Source of the DNA: Candidatus Melainabacteria bacterium | GTDB lineage: Bacteria > Cyanobacteriota > Vampirovibrionia > Obscuribacterales > Obscuribacteraceae | Reading direction: 5' to 3' | DNA: 64,000 nucleotides | Assembly: GCA_003963305.1 (NCBI GenBank) | Contig: RXJR01000018.1 | Coordinates: forward strand, 254,247 to 318,246 | In this document: one piece after another, positions 34,253 to 44,200 of the stretch | Position numbering within the stretch: position 1 is the first letter of the stretch | Layout of the letters: each line of letters starts with the position of its first letter | Position numbers and translations under genes: made by a program | Notes under the pieces: model-generated | The model's input: the letters and a program-made list of their open reading frames with translations, nothing else | What the model was told of the DNA's origin: nothing | The model's database searches: none

Positions 34253-34327
34253 TGGTCGGGACGAGAGGATTCGAACCTCCGGCCTCACCCACCCCAAAGG
34301 TGCGCGCTACCCCTGCGCCACGTCCCG
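34253..34327 (-). tRNA. tRNA-Pro, anticodon GGG, CCA encoded
   Basis: On the minus strand the acceptor arm CGGGACG (34327-34321) pairs perfectly with CGTCCCG, followed by discriminator A and an encoded CCA (34255-34253). The D arm is GCGC-AGGGGTA-GCGC. The anticodon stem is CACCT/GGGTG with loop TTGGGGT, giving anticodon GGG. The T arm is GGAGG-TTCGAAT-CCTCT with one wobble pair at its base. All four arms fold. It reads proline codons CCC and CCU. Confidence 0.95.
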
Positions 34328-34410
34328 ATAATTGGTCCTGAGACAGTCATTATATTATATGCACGCTGTTAGAATTAGCTTGGTAGCAACCAAAGCTTTG
34401 GCACTGGCAA

Positions 34411-36753
34411 TTGCAAGACTCTCTAAACGACATCAACGTTCACGATATATTCGGCTTCCAGTTAGACGACTTCCAGCTTGAGGCAATAAAGCACCTCGAA
34501 GAAAATCGCAGCGTCGTTGTCTGCGCTCCGACCGGGGCCGGCAAGACCGTGATTGCAGAATACGCAGTCGAGATGGCCCTGCGCAGCAATAAACGCTGCT
34601 ATTACACGACACCTCTGAAAGCTCTTTCCAACCAGAAGCTGAACGATTTCAAGAACAAGTACGGCGAAGACAAGGTTGGTCTTTTGACAGGCGACATTTC
34701 CATTAATCGGGAAGCGCCCATCGTTGTTATGACCACTGAAGTTTTTCGCAATATGCTCTATGGCACCATACTTGGTGACGTAACAAGGAATCTTCGCGAT
34801 GTAGCGTTTGTCATTCTCGATGAATGTCACTACATGAACGATGCTGAACGCGGCACGGTCTGGGAAGAGTCAATCATCTATGCACCGAAGAATATTCAAC
34901 TGGTAGCGCTCTCAGCTACTGTCGCTAACGCCGCTGAACTGACCACCTGGATTGATGAAACGCATGGTCCGACCGGGCTTGTGCTCTCAGACTTCCGACC
35001 GGTGCCTTTGCGTTTTCACTATTTTGGCGATCGCCACATCTATCCGCTTCTCAGCCCGGGCAAAGGTGTAAACACACTTCTGAAGGCTCGTTTTGGCAGC
35101 AAAAAATCGCAGCATAAAGACCGCAAACGCCGCTCTGGTCCAGTTCTTGGTGCCAGCCCGAATGATGTTCTGGCCGTGCTCTCCGGTCGTAATATGCTGC
35201 CTGCGATCTATTTTTTGTTCTCGCGGCGCGGCTGCGAAGAATCAATGAAGCGTGCACGAGGCATTCCTTTGATCAACTTGAGCGAACAAGCCGAGTTGAA
35301 GGAAGTGATTGCATCCTTCACTAAGGATTTCCCTAATCTTCTCAATCATCCGCATCTGCCTTACTTGCTCGAGGGCATGTCTGTTCACCATGCGGGTATG
35401 TTGCCCAGTTGGAAAGGTCTGGTCGAGAAACTGTTTCAGCGCGGTCTTTTGAAAGTTGTCTTTGCTACTGAAACTCTCGCGGCTGGTATCAATATGCCTG
35501 CACGCTCCACTGTAATAAGCTCCATTTACAAGCGAGCAGATGAAGGTCATCGTGAGTTGACCGCATCGGAATTTTTGCAGATGTCGGGCAGAGCCGGACG
35601 AAGAGGGATGGACGAGGTCGGTCACGTAGTGGTGCTGCATCATCCGTTTGAACCGGTCGAGGATGCAGCCAAGCTGGCTACTTCACCGGCTGACCCGTTG
35701 TCGAGCCGCTTCACGCCTTCTTATGGCATGGTTCTAAATCTGCTCGAACGGCACACTCTGGAAGATGCTCGTGATTTGATCGAACGCAGCTTTGGCCAGT
35801 TTCTTGTCAATCAGCAGCTGGAGCCATTGTACGAACAAAAAATGGGCTGGGAGCTTGAACTGGAAAGATTGCGCAGCCCACTTTGCCCGGCTGAACCAGG
35901 TGATCTGCCCCTGTATGGGCGGCGATTGGAGACAATTCGCAGCAAGCACAAACAACTTAAGCAGATGGAACGCGGCATGCGCGGTGGTGCAAAACAAGAC
36001 CCAGCTGCCGAATCAGCACTGGCTGCGGTGCATGATGAGATTCACAACTTGCTTGCCGAAGCCTATGGAATGCCCTGTCACGGTTGCCCGGTGCAAAAAC
36101 CTTGCAGCAAACAGACAGATAGAGTGGCTCAGCTAGAGAAGCGGATTAAAGAATTCGATCGCCGTATTCACAAAGAGACTACTAAGTACTGGCGCACATT
36201 CGAGGCTCTGGCCAACATATTGCGTTTGAAAGGTTACCTGGACGGCAATACTCCTACGGCGCTGGGACGCATGGCCACTGGTATCAGAGGAACTAACGAG
36301 TTGTTCTTGACTGAAGTGGCAGTGAGTGGGCTTCTCGAACATTTGGATCCGCCTCAGATGGCGGCCGTTTTGACCGCTCTGGTAACAGAAGACTCTCGCT
36401 CTTATGAGCAGTCGCGTTTCCGTGTCAGCCCTCAAGTGGAGCTTGTGCTCGGTGAAATCAATACACTTGCTCGCAAGCTCTATCGCACTCAGCGCGACAT
36501 GGACGTAGATATCTCGGTTTCCTTCAGTCCAACATTTTCAGGACTGACCGAGATGTGGGCTCAGGGCGCAACCTGGGACGATATTCGTATGGCTACTTCG
36601 TTTGATGAGGGTGATGTTGTGCGGGCCTTCAGACGCACTCTCGACCTTTGCCGGCAATTCATGCGCGCCCCTGGCATGAAGCCTGAGATTGTAGCGATCT
36701 GCACCGCGGCCGAAGGTCTTCTGGCGCGTGACGAAGTGAAAGAGAATTTCTAA
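34411..36753 (+). CDS. Ski2/Mtr4-like DExH-box RNA helicase
   Basis: 780 residues. The RecA-like helicase core has motif I APTGAGKTVIAEYAV (residues ~36-50), TTPLKALSNQK, motif II LDECHYMND (DECH), motif III ALSATVAN, and motifs V/VI FATETLAAGINMPARSTVISS and QMSGRAGRRGMDE. The C-terminal half has a helical region with Cys-rich CHGCPVQKPCSKQ and a Ski2-type DSHCT-like end. Homologues are typical of cyanobacteria and plastids (ISE2-type) and Actinobacteria and probably remodel structured RNA. The start is TTG at 34411 with a poor ribosome binding site. Confidence 0.9.
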   Translation: MQDSLNDINVHDIFGFQLDDFQLEAIKHLEENRSVVVCAPTGAGKTVIAEYAVEMALRSNKRCYYTTPLKALSNQKLNDFKNKYGEDKVGLLTGDISINREAPIVVMTTEVFRNMLYGTILGDVTRNLRDVAFVILDECHYMNDAERGTVWEESIIYAPKNIQLVALSATVANAAELTTWIDETHGPTGLVLSDFRPVPLRFHYFGDRHIYPLLSPGKGVNTLLKARFGSKKSQHKDRKRRSGPVLGASPNDVLAVLSGRNMLPAIYFLFSRRGCEESMKRARGIPLINLSEQAELKEVIASFTKDFPNLLNHPHLPYLLEGMSVHHAGMLPSWKGLVEKLFQRGLLKVVFATETLAAGINMPARSTVISSIYKRADEGHRELTASEFLQMSGRAGRRGMDEVGHVVVLHHPFEPVEDAAKLATSPADPLSSRFTPSYGMVLNLLERHTLEDARDLIERSFGQFLVNQQLEPLYEQKMGWELELERLRSPLCPAEPGDLPLYGRRLETIRSKHKQLKQMERGMRGGAKQDPAAESALAAVHDEIHNLLAEAYGMPCHGCPVQKPCSKQTDRVAQLEKRIKEFDRRIHKETTKYWRTFEALANILRLKGYLDGNTPTALGRMATGIRGTNELFLTEVAVSGLLEHLDPPQMAAVLTALVTEDSRSYEQSRFRVSPQVELVLGEINTLARKLYRTQRDMDVDISVSFSPTFSGLTEMWAQGATWDDIRMATSFDEGDVVRAFRRTLDLCRQFMRAPGMKPEIVAICTAAEGLLARDEVKENF

Positions 36754-36769
36754 GTTCAATCGGCTAAGT

Positions 36770-38569
36770 TCAATCGGGAATTTTTACCCAGAATGTGCTG
36801 CCGACTCCGACCGTACTGTCAACGCCGATTGTGCCCCCGTGCTGCTCGGCAATGTTTTTTGAGATGGCCAGACCGAGACCCGTGCCTTTGTGCTTTTTGT
36901 TAGCACCATCTGCTTGTTTGTATCTTTCGAAAATCGTCGACTGCACCTCGGGTGGAATGCCGCAGCCCTGATCTGCGATTTCGAAGACGACGTAATTGCT
37001 GCCTCGCACCACACGCAGACGCACTTCCGAGCCCGGTTCCGAAAACTTGACGGCGTTGGAGAGCAGATTGACCAGAACCTGAACGAAACGGTTGCGGTCG
37101 ACTACGACATTCAAACTGGTGGGCTCGATGATAATCGCCACCTTGTTCTGTTCGGCAAAACCATAAACTGATTGTTTTGCTTGTTCCAGCAAGGCGACCG
37201 CACCGATCTCATGCCGATCGAGTACGATTTCGCCTGCTTCCAGTTTTTCCAGGTCGAGCAACTCATTGATCAGACCAATCAAGCGGGTCACATCTTGCTC
37301 TGCTGCGGCCAGGCGCTTATGCCCTGTTTCGTTCACTGATCCATAAGCTTCTACCGACATCAATGTGAGCAGATTCAGCACCGAATTTAGTGGCGTGCGC
37401 AGATCGTGACTGACCATCGCGACAAAGTCTTTTTTCATGCGCTCAATTTGTTTTTCCACCGAAACATCATGCACCACGCAAAAGTAGCACTGCTGCTTTG
37501 GAGACCAGTTGGCCGTCCAGTGCATATCTGCCACTTCGCCATTTTTTCGCCTGATGCGCGTGTCGAAATTGCGTGACTCTTCTTTGCCTTTGACCAGGTT
37601 GCTTGTAATTTTTTCTGCATCTTCAGTGGCTATGATTTCGCGCACATTCAGCCCGAGCAAGTCCGCATCTGTGTATCCCCACTCCTGCTCGCAAGCCGGA
37701 TTGAGCGCAATGAAACGGTAGTTAGAATCGAGCGAGCAAATTACATCAGACACGTTGTCGGTGAGGGCTCTTTCCAGTTCAGCCGCTTCTTTCAGTGCAT
37801 CTGCCATCTCGTGCAGCGCGATGTCGAGGTCTGTGATTTCGTCTGTGCCTGGCACTATATCTGGTAGCGTTTCACCAAGAGCGATCTTGCGGCTGTTGGT
37901 ATAGAGCGTGTCGAGTCTCTTGACGATGTGTTTGCTGAAGAGTCTCCAGCCCACCAGAGCCAGAATGATGTTTCCGGCGATGCCTCCGTAGATTAGCCAC
38001 TTGAGTAGATCGGCATACTGCCTGGCTTTCTCAGGACCGCGCCTTTCTATTTCCATCTCCGGCTGGAGCATGCCGTCGACTTGTAATTTGATTTCCTTGA
38101 CAAGTTTGACTATTTGTTTCCGACGCTTACGCAATTGCTGGTATGAACCCAGGTCTTTACCCAGTTGACCGAATAATTTGTGGACGTCCGCGATCACATC
38201 AATGCCGTGATCGATTGCGTTGCCGAAGGTTCGGATGTCATCTTCTTCCTTAGGTGTTATTGCCAGCGCCAATAAGCTTTCATATTCACGGCGAATTGCT
38301 TGTAGTTTTTCGTTGAATTCTTCATCTTCCGACACCGCCTCTGAAGAGCCCAGGCTGGCTGGCGCCAAATCGCTGATGGCGTTGTAGACCATGACAATTA
38401 CTGAATTTGTATGTCCGATGAGCTGCCTGGCATGCTCGGCTTCGTTTCGTTGTCTTTCCGTCTCTTGTAAAAGGTATGTCAACGTGCCAAAGAAGAAAAG
38501 TTCCAGGATTAATGGAATGGCGACAAGTATCAGTCCTTTCTGCGTCAGGTTGAACTTACCGGCTACCAA
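36770..38569 (-). CDS. Membrane sensor histidine kinase with helical sensor, HAMP and PAS
   Basis: 599 residues. Transmembrane segments at ~12-34 (LILVAIPLILELFFFGTLTYLL) and ~190-208 flank an all-helical extracytoplasmic domain (~150 residues, CHASE3/4HB type). A HAMP-like linker, PAS (VICSLDSNYRFIALNPACEQEWGY), HisKA MVSHDLRTPLNSVLNLL, N-box NLLSNAVKFSEPGS and ATP-lid GTGLGLAISKNIAEQHGG follow. The start is TTG at 38567-38569 with GGAGAG 5 nt upstream. It is divergent from the OmpR-type regulator at 38737 across a 167-bp gap, its likely partner. It ends 16 bp from the convergent helicase gene. Confidence 0.93.
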   Translation of the reverse strand: MVAGKFNLTQKGLILVAIPLILELFFFGTLTYLLQETERQRNEAEHARQLIGHTNSVIVMVYNAISDLAPASLGSSEAVSEDEEFNEKLQAIRREYESLLALAITPKEEDDIRTFGNAIDHGIDVIADVHKLFGQLGKDLGSYQQLRKRRKQIVKLVKEIKLQVDGMLQPEMEIERRGPEKARQYADLLKWLIYGGIAGNIILALVGWRLFSKHIVKRLDTLYTNSRKIALGETLPDIVPGTDEITDLDIALHEMADALKEAAELERALTDNVSDVICSLDSNYRFIALNPACEQEWGYTDADLLGLNVREIIATEDAEKITSNLVKGKEESRNFDTRIRRKNGEVADMHWTANWSPKQQCYFCVVHDVSVEKQIERMKKDFVAMVSHDLRTPLNSVLNLLTLMSVEAYGSVNETGHKRLAAAEQDVTRLIGLINELLDLEKLEAGEIVLDRHEIGAVALLEQAKQSVYGFAEQNKVAIIIEPTSLNVVVDRNRFVQVLVNLLSNAVKFSEPGSEVRLRVVRGSNYVVFEIADQGCGIPPEVQSTIFERYKQADGANKKHKGTGLGLAISKNIAEQHGGTIGVDSTVGVGSTFWVKIPD

Positions 38570-38736
38570 GTTAACTCTCCGCTTTTGCTTGATGCGATAA
38601 TCCTAAGGCAGTCTGGGCGCGCAGCTGACCGGCTGGTCTCAGGTTAGCCTGTGCAGCAGGCTGCACGGCATAATTCTAGTCTGTCTGCGCATTTGTGGTA
38701 TGAACCTGTTTGAGGTCTGGGGCTAAGGGTTGGAAG

Positions 38737-39414
38737 ATGGCAAAAATTCTCCTTGTTGAAGATGACAAAAACATGGCCAATACTGTTGAGGATTGGCTGA
38801 AAACCCAGCAGTATGAAATCGACGTGGCTTATGACGGCGATGATGGTGCCGAACGCCTGGTCTTTTACCAATATGACGTTGTTATTTTGGATTGGAGCTT
38901 GCCGAAGAAGACAGGTCTGCAAATCTGTCAGGAGTTTCGCCAGAGAGGCGGCAAGACGCCGATTCTGATGCTGACCGGTAAAGATGCTGTCGAAGACAAG
39001 GAAACCGGGCTTGATTCAGGTGCCGATGATTATTTGACGAAACCCTTTCATCTGCGTGAGCTGAGCGCACGACTGAAGGCGCTTTTGCGTCGACCTGTGT
39101 CGACGCTGCCTGAAACGATAAGCTTCTGTGGAATCGACCTGGACACGAAGGCACGGCGCGTGCGTCGGGATAACGTCGATTTGAACCTGGCGCCGCTGGA
39201 ATACAAGCTGCTGGAGTTTTTGATGCGCAATCCCAACGAAGTTTTTGCCCCAGAGGCTTTGTTGAATCGCGTCTGGCCAAATGACTCGGATGCATCGAAC
39301 GAAACGGTGCGCACCTGTATCAAAAAGCTGCGAAAGAAAATTGATGTTGAGGGGCAAGAATCAGTAATTACGAATTTGCCCGGTGTCGGCTATCGTTTCG
39401 ATGCGGCCAAATAA
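38737..39414 (+). CDS. OmpR-family response regulator
   Basis: A 225-residue DNA-binding transcription regulator. The receiver domain is MAKILLVEDDKNMANTV with acidic pocket EDD, phospho-acceptor Asp in VVILDWSLPKKTG, the Thr in MLTGKDA and Lys in LTKPFHLREL. The winged-helix effector is LAPLEYKLLEFLMRNPNEVFAPEALLNRVW...RTCIKKLRKKI...VITNLPGVGYRF. ATG 38737 was chosen over the upstream in-frame ATG because the family starts at MAKILLV and AAGGG lies about 8 nt before it. It is most likely phosphorylated by the divergent kinase at 36770-38569. Confidence 0.95.
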   Translation: MAKILLVEDDKNMANTVEDWLKTQQYEIDVAYDGDDGAERLVFYQYDVVILDWSLPKKTGLQICQEFRQRGGKTPILMLTGKDAVEDKETGLDSGADDYLTKPFHLRELSARLKALLRRPVSTLPETISFCGIDLDTKARRVRRDNVDLNLAPLEYKLLEFLMRNPNEVFAPEALLNRVWPNDSDASNETVRTCIKKLRKKIDVEGQESVITNLPGVGYRFDAAK

Positions 39415-39422
39415 GGCTGCTT

Positions 39423-42400
39423 TTAATTTTCAGAATCGCGCTTGCTCTTTAGTTTGAAGAGCGTAATGTCGTTGTCTGACTGTGAAAAGTCGAGCAGGCT
39501 GGGCATTTGCAAGGCGCTGCTTCTGTTTTGAAATCCCGGGTCAAATTTTAAATCTCGTGACTCGGCAAGCCGTGACAGGCTTTCATCTGAGTCTAACCTG
39601 GGCACCTCGTCTCGAGCGAATTTCAGCCATTCTGTCAGAGTCACTATGGCATCTTTTGGCGCGCTATCGGCGCGTCCATCGTCGGCCAATCCTTCATTGA
39701 GCAGTGCGTAGGTCAGTAACCCGTGTCCGAGCGATTCGCGTTCTTGAGCAGTGCTGGCTGCCTGGCTGGCGAAGAGAAGTCGCATTTTTTTGTAGTAGGC
39801 GAGTTGTCCCAGACCCGGGCTATCCATCGGACCCGGCTTGAATTCTTTACCGGGAGCCGCGCCGGAGTGGCAGGCATCGATAATCATCGTCAGGTTCGAG
39901 ACGTCGAGATCTTTTAGCCAGTCTGTCATTTCGGCAGTGCTGATGCAGTGATTCTTCAAGTCGTCAGTCAACCCGGTACTTTGTGATTTGCCGATGTCGC
40001 TTGGAAATAAATAGAACTCCCCGGTCTCTTTGTCTGTTGTGCCGTGAGTGGCAAACGAGAGCAGTACGAAATCTTCTGCGTTTGCTTGATTGAGACCGGC
40101 TTCTTGCAGCAAGCGGGCAATTCGTGGATCTGTCGGCGACTTGCCGGAGAGGGCTTGAATAACTGCTTTTATACTGGCTTTTGTCGGGGTGAGGGCGCTC
40201 TCTTCATTATTGTCTGTGGTGACGCACACGGGGATTACCTCTTCGAAGTTTCCCGAATTCTCCAGGTCCGAGACCAGCTTCGATTTCGTGTGTACGTCGC
40301 CTGCGAATTCTCGGGCATCTGATGCGGCGAAATTGAGATTCAGTTGTTCATTCTCGAATTGATTGACACCAAATGCGATGACATAGGCGCGCCTTTTTCT
40401 CGCGGCAAGTGGTTTCGCCAGTTCGTATATCGTGGACTTTGTCTCGCTCTTTACTTTGTCACAATTGAACGCGAAGGCGCTAAAGACATATTTGGTTGAA
40501 CTGTTGTGTGGTAGTTTGATTTTGAAGGTGTGCGACTGCACAGTGTCCGAGCCACCGCTCACATCTGCTTCCGCACTTTTCGCATCGGTGCCGTCGGTGT
40601 GAGAAAGGTCCGACTGTGAAAGTGAGCCGACTAACTGTCCGTCTCGAAACAAGCACAGATCGTAAACTCCACTTCTGACTGTGCCTTTTAGAGAATTTGC
40701 GGAATTTTTTTGTGTGCTTAAGATTGGGCTCGCGTCTGATTTCCCGGACGTTCGGTTCTGGCTTGAACTTTTGAACGAAACTGTTACGGCAACTTGATCT
40801 GGTGAGCCTGGCACAGGCGCAATTTCTAGATTTGTAATTAGCGGTTGCACCGTAGTCAATTTTGTCAACTCAGGCAGGGGCGCAAAACTATCTTGATTGA
40901 CCAGGCGCGGTAGCAGATTCGGTTCAAAGAACTGTCTGAGAAAAATTTCCGGCGGCAGTGGTGTCATTGGTTCTTCCGGACGCAACCAGGCAAGAGATGA
41001 TATCTGCTCCAGGTTATTAGTGTCGAAGCGACCATCTTCTGTAATCACCGCCCAGCTGTCCTTCTCGCTCTCGGTTTGAGGGAGGGTGATCATCGAGCAT
41101 ATTTGTTTCTTAGCTGCGGGATTCCACAGGCTGATCAAACCGTTTTCGCAAGCACTGACAAGTTGCGTATCATTCTTGTTAAAACACAGTGAGTTTATTT
41201 TGCTCTGCAAATTTCCCAGTGCAGTTGATTTTTGCTGATCAGACAGATTGACTATTTTGATGTCACCACCGGAGGTGCCAAGGGCAATCCTCGTGTTCGT
41301 GCTGGAAAATGACAGCGCTGTGATAGCATCGTCTTGCTTATCGATGGTCTGGACCAGCTTGCCGCTGTCGACCTCCCAGATTTTAGCGTTGCCCAGGTCG
41401 TCACTGGCGGCGATCAACTTACCATCGTTACTGAAGGCGACTGCCCATAAGTAAATATCTGCCGCATCATTGAGATAATATGGCTGGAAAGCCTGGATCT
41501 TGCGGACTATTTTTTTTGTGTAGTTATCGTAAATCAGAATTGCGCCCAGCCCATCACCCAGTGCCGTTCTGGTGCCGTTGGAAGAAATCGTGACGTTGTC
41601 GCCTATTCCCGGCAGAAATTGTTCCGAGACTTTCTTCCCTGAGTTGATGTCGAATATGGATGCACAGTGCTCCTTGTTTGTGCCGACAATGACCCTTTGC
41701 GTTCCGTCGTCAAAGGCTACTGCACCTATAGAGTTGATCGTTTTGAGATTGCCTGGATGATTTTTCCTGTCCATCATTTCAGTAATATGAAGGTTGCCGT
41801 TGTTGCTGCCGCTGGCTAACTTCTTGCCGTCTGCCGAGAGGCGCAAGCAATTGATTGAGTCAGTGTCGATTTGAATACGTTGCGGTTGGCTGTCCTGTCC
41901 CGGTTTCCAGAAATAAAGAGAACCGTTTTCACTTCCAGCTATTATCTGGGACGAATCCGGACTGATAACGACGACGTTGACGGCATTGTTCGGGTGGCCG
42001 AGTCTTGCTTGTAATGCGCCGGTTGTCGCGTTCCAGAGTTTGACTGTCTTATCCTCGCTCGTGGTGGCAATAGACTTTCCGTCCGGGCTGTAGCTTACGC
42101 TTCTAATCGCCTCTGTATGTCCGGCGATTCTCGCTTCTACGGTGCCGCTTGTGGTATTAAAAATGGTGGCGCTTCGTCCGCCGTCGGCTGCCAGGCAGTC
42201 TGATACGACTATGTGCGAGTCGTCCGGGCTGAAGGCGCATGAAAAGCGATTTATGCCGTCGACACGATTGACTTGAGTTCTCTCGCGGAGCGCAGACACT
42301 TCTAAATCTGCCGGCTTTTGGTCTGCATTTTTCGATGCAGATATCTGTTCTGTCTGAGCAGACTTCGGAAGCTCGAGTAATTTTGTTTTCTGTCCCGTTG

Positions 42401-43373
42401 TCATATCGAACAGGTAGAGCTTGCAGTCGATTTCAATTGCTGCCATTGGCTTGCCGTATCCATAGGCAATTGGCGGGTGGAGCGCCTCGATATTTTTCAG
42501 AGTCCAATCTTTTGATGAGCCTTCCCGACTGAATGCGTTGCAGATCATCATGTGTTTTGCGGGGATGGTTAATGCCATGCAGCGCACGTCTGAAGCGAAC
42601 GAGGCGGTGGGAAACTGACCATCGAAAGTCTGCAGGAAGAGTCTTGCTTCCACGGGCTTCAATGTGTTTCCGTGTCTGGAGCCGTCAGTGCGTCCACCTT
42701 GAGTCTTGTGCATTTTCATCGGCAAGATATCTTCAGTTACTGTCAAGCCTTTCATAAGCGGTGGAATCTGCTCTGCGCTCGGCATCCAGGAGATCAAAGA
42801 AGCATCTGTATAGCGGGCAAAAATTGATTTATCCGGTGCAAAAGCGACCTGCTCAACCGCGTTGTAGCCGAATTTTTCTCGCCAGGTGCTGTCGAAAGTG
42901 TTGATATATTTGCGGATCGGCTTGCCATCTGTCAGGTTCCAGGTGATTACCAGATCGTCCATGCCACCACTTACGAGTTGGCTTCCGTCATCATTGAAAG
43001 CAATAGAAATGACAGGATCTCTGTGTCCGGAAAGAGTGCGAATCAATCTCCCCGTCTTCGTTTCCCAGATTCTGATAGCGTTGTCGCGACCGCCTGTGGC
43101 AATCAGTTTGGAATCAGGACTGAAGGCGCAGGTCAGGACTCCGTCGGTGTGACCTGATTGCACGACCAGTTGAGGAAGACGGTTTAAGTTGTTTTGCTTG
43201 CTGTTCGACTGTGTTGTGCTGTCGGCAGATGACTGCGCCAGAGCGCCCATGGGCAGAATCGTGGTTGTTAAAGCGGCAATCACCATCAACGAGGCGATGA
43301 ATTGATTATGTTTCTTCACTTGAATCCACGGGGCGACAAGTGACATTCTACTGTTTTTCGGCGACGAGCACAT
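39423..43373 (-). CDS. Exported WD40-repeat protein with C-terminal caspase-like (C14) domain
   Basis: 1316 residues. The N-terminal hydrophobic signal (FIASLMVIAALTTTILPMGALA-QS) comes after a short extension. WD40 repeats run from ~70 to ~800 (SGHTDGVLTCAFSPDSKLIATGG..IRIWETKTGRLI; AGHTEAIRSVSYSPDGKSIATTSEDKTVKLWN), enough for one or two beta-propellers. A beta-rich linker follows, then a caspase-fold peptidase (~1010-1260): RRAYVIAFGVNQF, catalytic His ~1110 in SFATHGTTD, catalytic Cys ~1168 in MIIDACHSGAA. C14 proteases of this kind act as regulated processing enzymes, often with WD40 or other repeat sensors. What is notable is the signal peptide, pointing to the periplasm or outside. It is convergent with the response regulator 8 bp away. 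Confidence 0.9.
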   Translation of the reverse strand: MCSSPKNSRMSLVAPWIQVKKHNQFIASLMVIAALTTTILPMGALAQSSADSTTQSNSKQNNLNRLPQLVVQSGHTDGVLTCAFSPDSKLIATGGRDNAIRIWETKTGRLIRTLSGHRDPVISIAFNDDGSQLVSGGMDDLVITWNLTDGKPIRKYINTFDSTWREKFGYNAVEQVAFAPDKSIFARYTDASLISWMPSAEQIPPLMKGLTVTEDILPMKMHKTQGGRTDGSRHGNTLKPVEARLFLQTFDGQFPTASFASDVRCMALTIPAKHMMICNAFSREGSSKDWTLKNIEALHPPIAYGYGKPMAAIEIDCKLYLFDMTTGQKTKLLELPKSAQTEQISASKNADQKPADLEVSALRERTQVNRVDGINRFSCAFSPDDSHIVVSDCLAADGGRSATIFNTTSGTVEARIAGHTEAIRSVSYSPDGKSIATTSEDKTVKLWNATTGALQARLGHPNNAVNVVVISPDSSQIIAGSENGSLYFWKPGQDSQPQRIQIDTDSINCLRLSADGKKLASGSNNGNLHITEMMDRKNHPGNLKTINSIGAVAFDDGTQRVIVGTNKEHCASIFDINSGKKVSEQFLPGIGDNVTISSNGTRTALGDGLGAILIYDNYTKKIVRKIQAFQPYYLNDAADIYLWAVAFSNDGKLIAASDDLGNAKIWEVDSGKLVQTIDKQDDAITALSFSSTNTRIALGTSGGDIKIVNLSDQQKSTALGNLQSKINSLCFNKNDTQLVSACENGLISLWNPAAKKQICSMITLPQTESEKDSWAVITEDGRFDTNNLEQISSLAWLRPEEPMTPLPPEIFLRQFFEPNLLPRLVNQDSFAPLPELTKLTTVQPLITNLEIAPVPGSPDQVAVTVSFKSSSQNRTSGKSDASPILSTQKNSANSLKGTVRSGVYDLCLFRDGQLVGSLSQSDLSHTDGTDAKSAEADVSGGSDTVQSHTFKIKLPHNSSTKYVFSAFAFNCDKVKSETKSTIYELAKPLAARKRRAYVIAFGVNQFENEQLNLNFAASDAREFAGDVHTKSKLVSDLENSGNFEEVIPVCVTTDNNEESALTPTKASIKAVIQALSGKSPTDPRIARLLQEAGLNQANAEDFVLLSFATHGTTDKETGEFYLFPSDIGKSQSTGLTDDLKNHCISTAEMTDWLKDLDVSNLTMIIDACHSGAAPGKEFKPGPMDSPGLGQLAYYKKMRLLFASQAASTAQERESLGHGLLTYALLNEGLADDGRADSAPKDAIVTLTEWLKFARDEVPRLDSDESLSRLAESRDLKFDPGFQNRSSALQMPSLLDFSQSDNDITLFKLKSKRDSEN

Positions 43374-43412
43374 CGCTGAAATCCGTAAAAGCGCTCCAGT
43401 TCGGACCTTAAG

Positions 43413-44141
43413 CTAAGAGCAGAGTTTGATTATGTGGGCGACGACTTCGTCAACCGTCATTTTGTCTGAAAGAATTGCTACCGCGTCATCGGCCATTCTC
43501 AACGGAGCAATTTCCCTGTTAGTGTCCATTTGATCGCGTTCGATAATGTCTTTCAACAACGTGTCATAATCAGGATTTTCTCCTGCCGCCTGCAGTTCCA
43601 GCAGACGTCTCTGGGCTCGCACCGCAGGTGATGCGGTGAGGAATATCTTGATATTGGCGTCAGGTAAAACCACCGTGCCTATGTCTCGTCCATCGAGTAC
43701 GACTCCGCCAGCCATGGCCAGATGTCGCTGCTGATTGACCAGTTGCTCTCGCACTGCACCAATTGCCGCCAGTTTACTGACCAGCTTGGTGATGTTTTGA
43801 GAGCGAATCAGTTTGGTCACTTCTTCACCATTGACGAAGACGAGAATTTTTTCTTCATCATGACCGGGCTTCAGTTCGATTTTCGATTCGGCCACAGCTT
43901 TAACGATTGCATCTCGATCGTCAAAACTGATTCCTTTTTGTACTACAAGCCACGTGGCGGCGCGATACATGGCGCCTGTGTCGATGTATAAGTAATGCAG
44001 CGCATCGGCGATTTTTTTGGCAACTGTTGATTTCCCAGCTCCGGCTGGTCCGTCAATGGCTATCTGCAAGGTTTTAGACACCCCTGCAGCAGCGTTCCTA
44101 TTGCGAATCTGGTCTTCAGAAATCACCATGCGGGTTACCAA
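43413..44141 (-). CDS. cmk: Cytidylate kinase
   Basis: A 242-residue enzyme that phosphorylates CMP/dCMP for nucleic acid and lipid precursor synthesis. P-loop AIDGPAGAGKSTVAKKIA, then YIDTGAMYRAAT, GGVVLDGRDIGTVVLPDANIKIFLTASP and RDQMDTNREIAPLRMADDAV are all characteristic. The first ~22 residues before TLQIAIDGP are longer than usual; the frame starts with TTG at 44141 and an in-frame ATG four codons later. It lies 59 bp after a DUF4388-like gene on the same strand and is probably the last gene of that operon. Confidence 0.95.
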   Translation of the reverse strand: MVTRMVISEDQIRNRNAAAGVSKTLQIAIDGPAGAGKSTVAKKIADALHYLYIDTGAMYRAATWLVVQKGISFDDRDAIVKAVAESKIELKPGHDEEKILVFVNGEEVTKLIRSQNITKLVSKLAAIGAVREQLVNQQRHLAMAGGVVLDGRDIGTVVLPDANIKIFLTASPAVRAQRRLLELQAAGENPDYDTLLKDIIERDQMDTNREIAPLRMADDAVAILSDKMTVDEVVAHIIKLCS

Positions 44142-44200
44142 GTCGTTTTGCTGTCCTTAAGGGATTTTACTCGACCTTGCTGACATTGGCGACCATAAAG

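Noticed and set aside
34178..34372. 64-codon plus-strand ORF reading GREDSNLRPHPPQRCAL
   Set aside because: It is the antisense translation of the tRNA-Pro gene, a well-known spurious ORF type.
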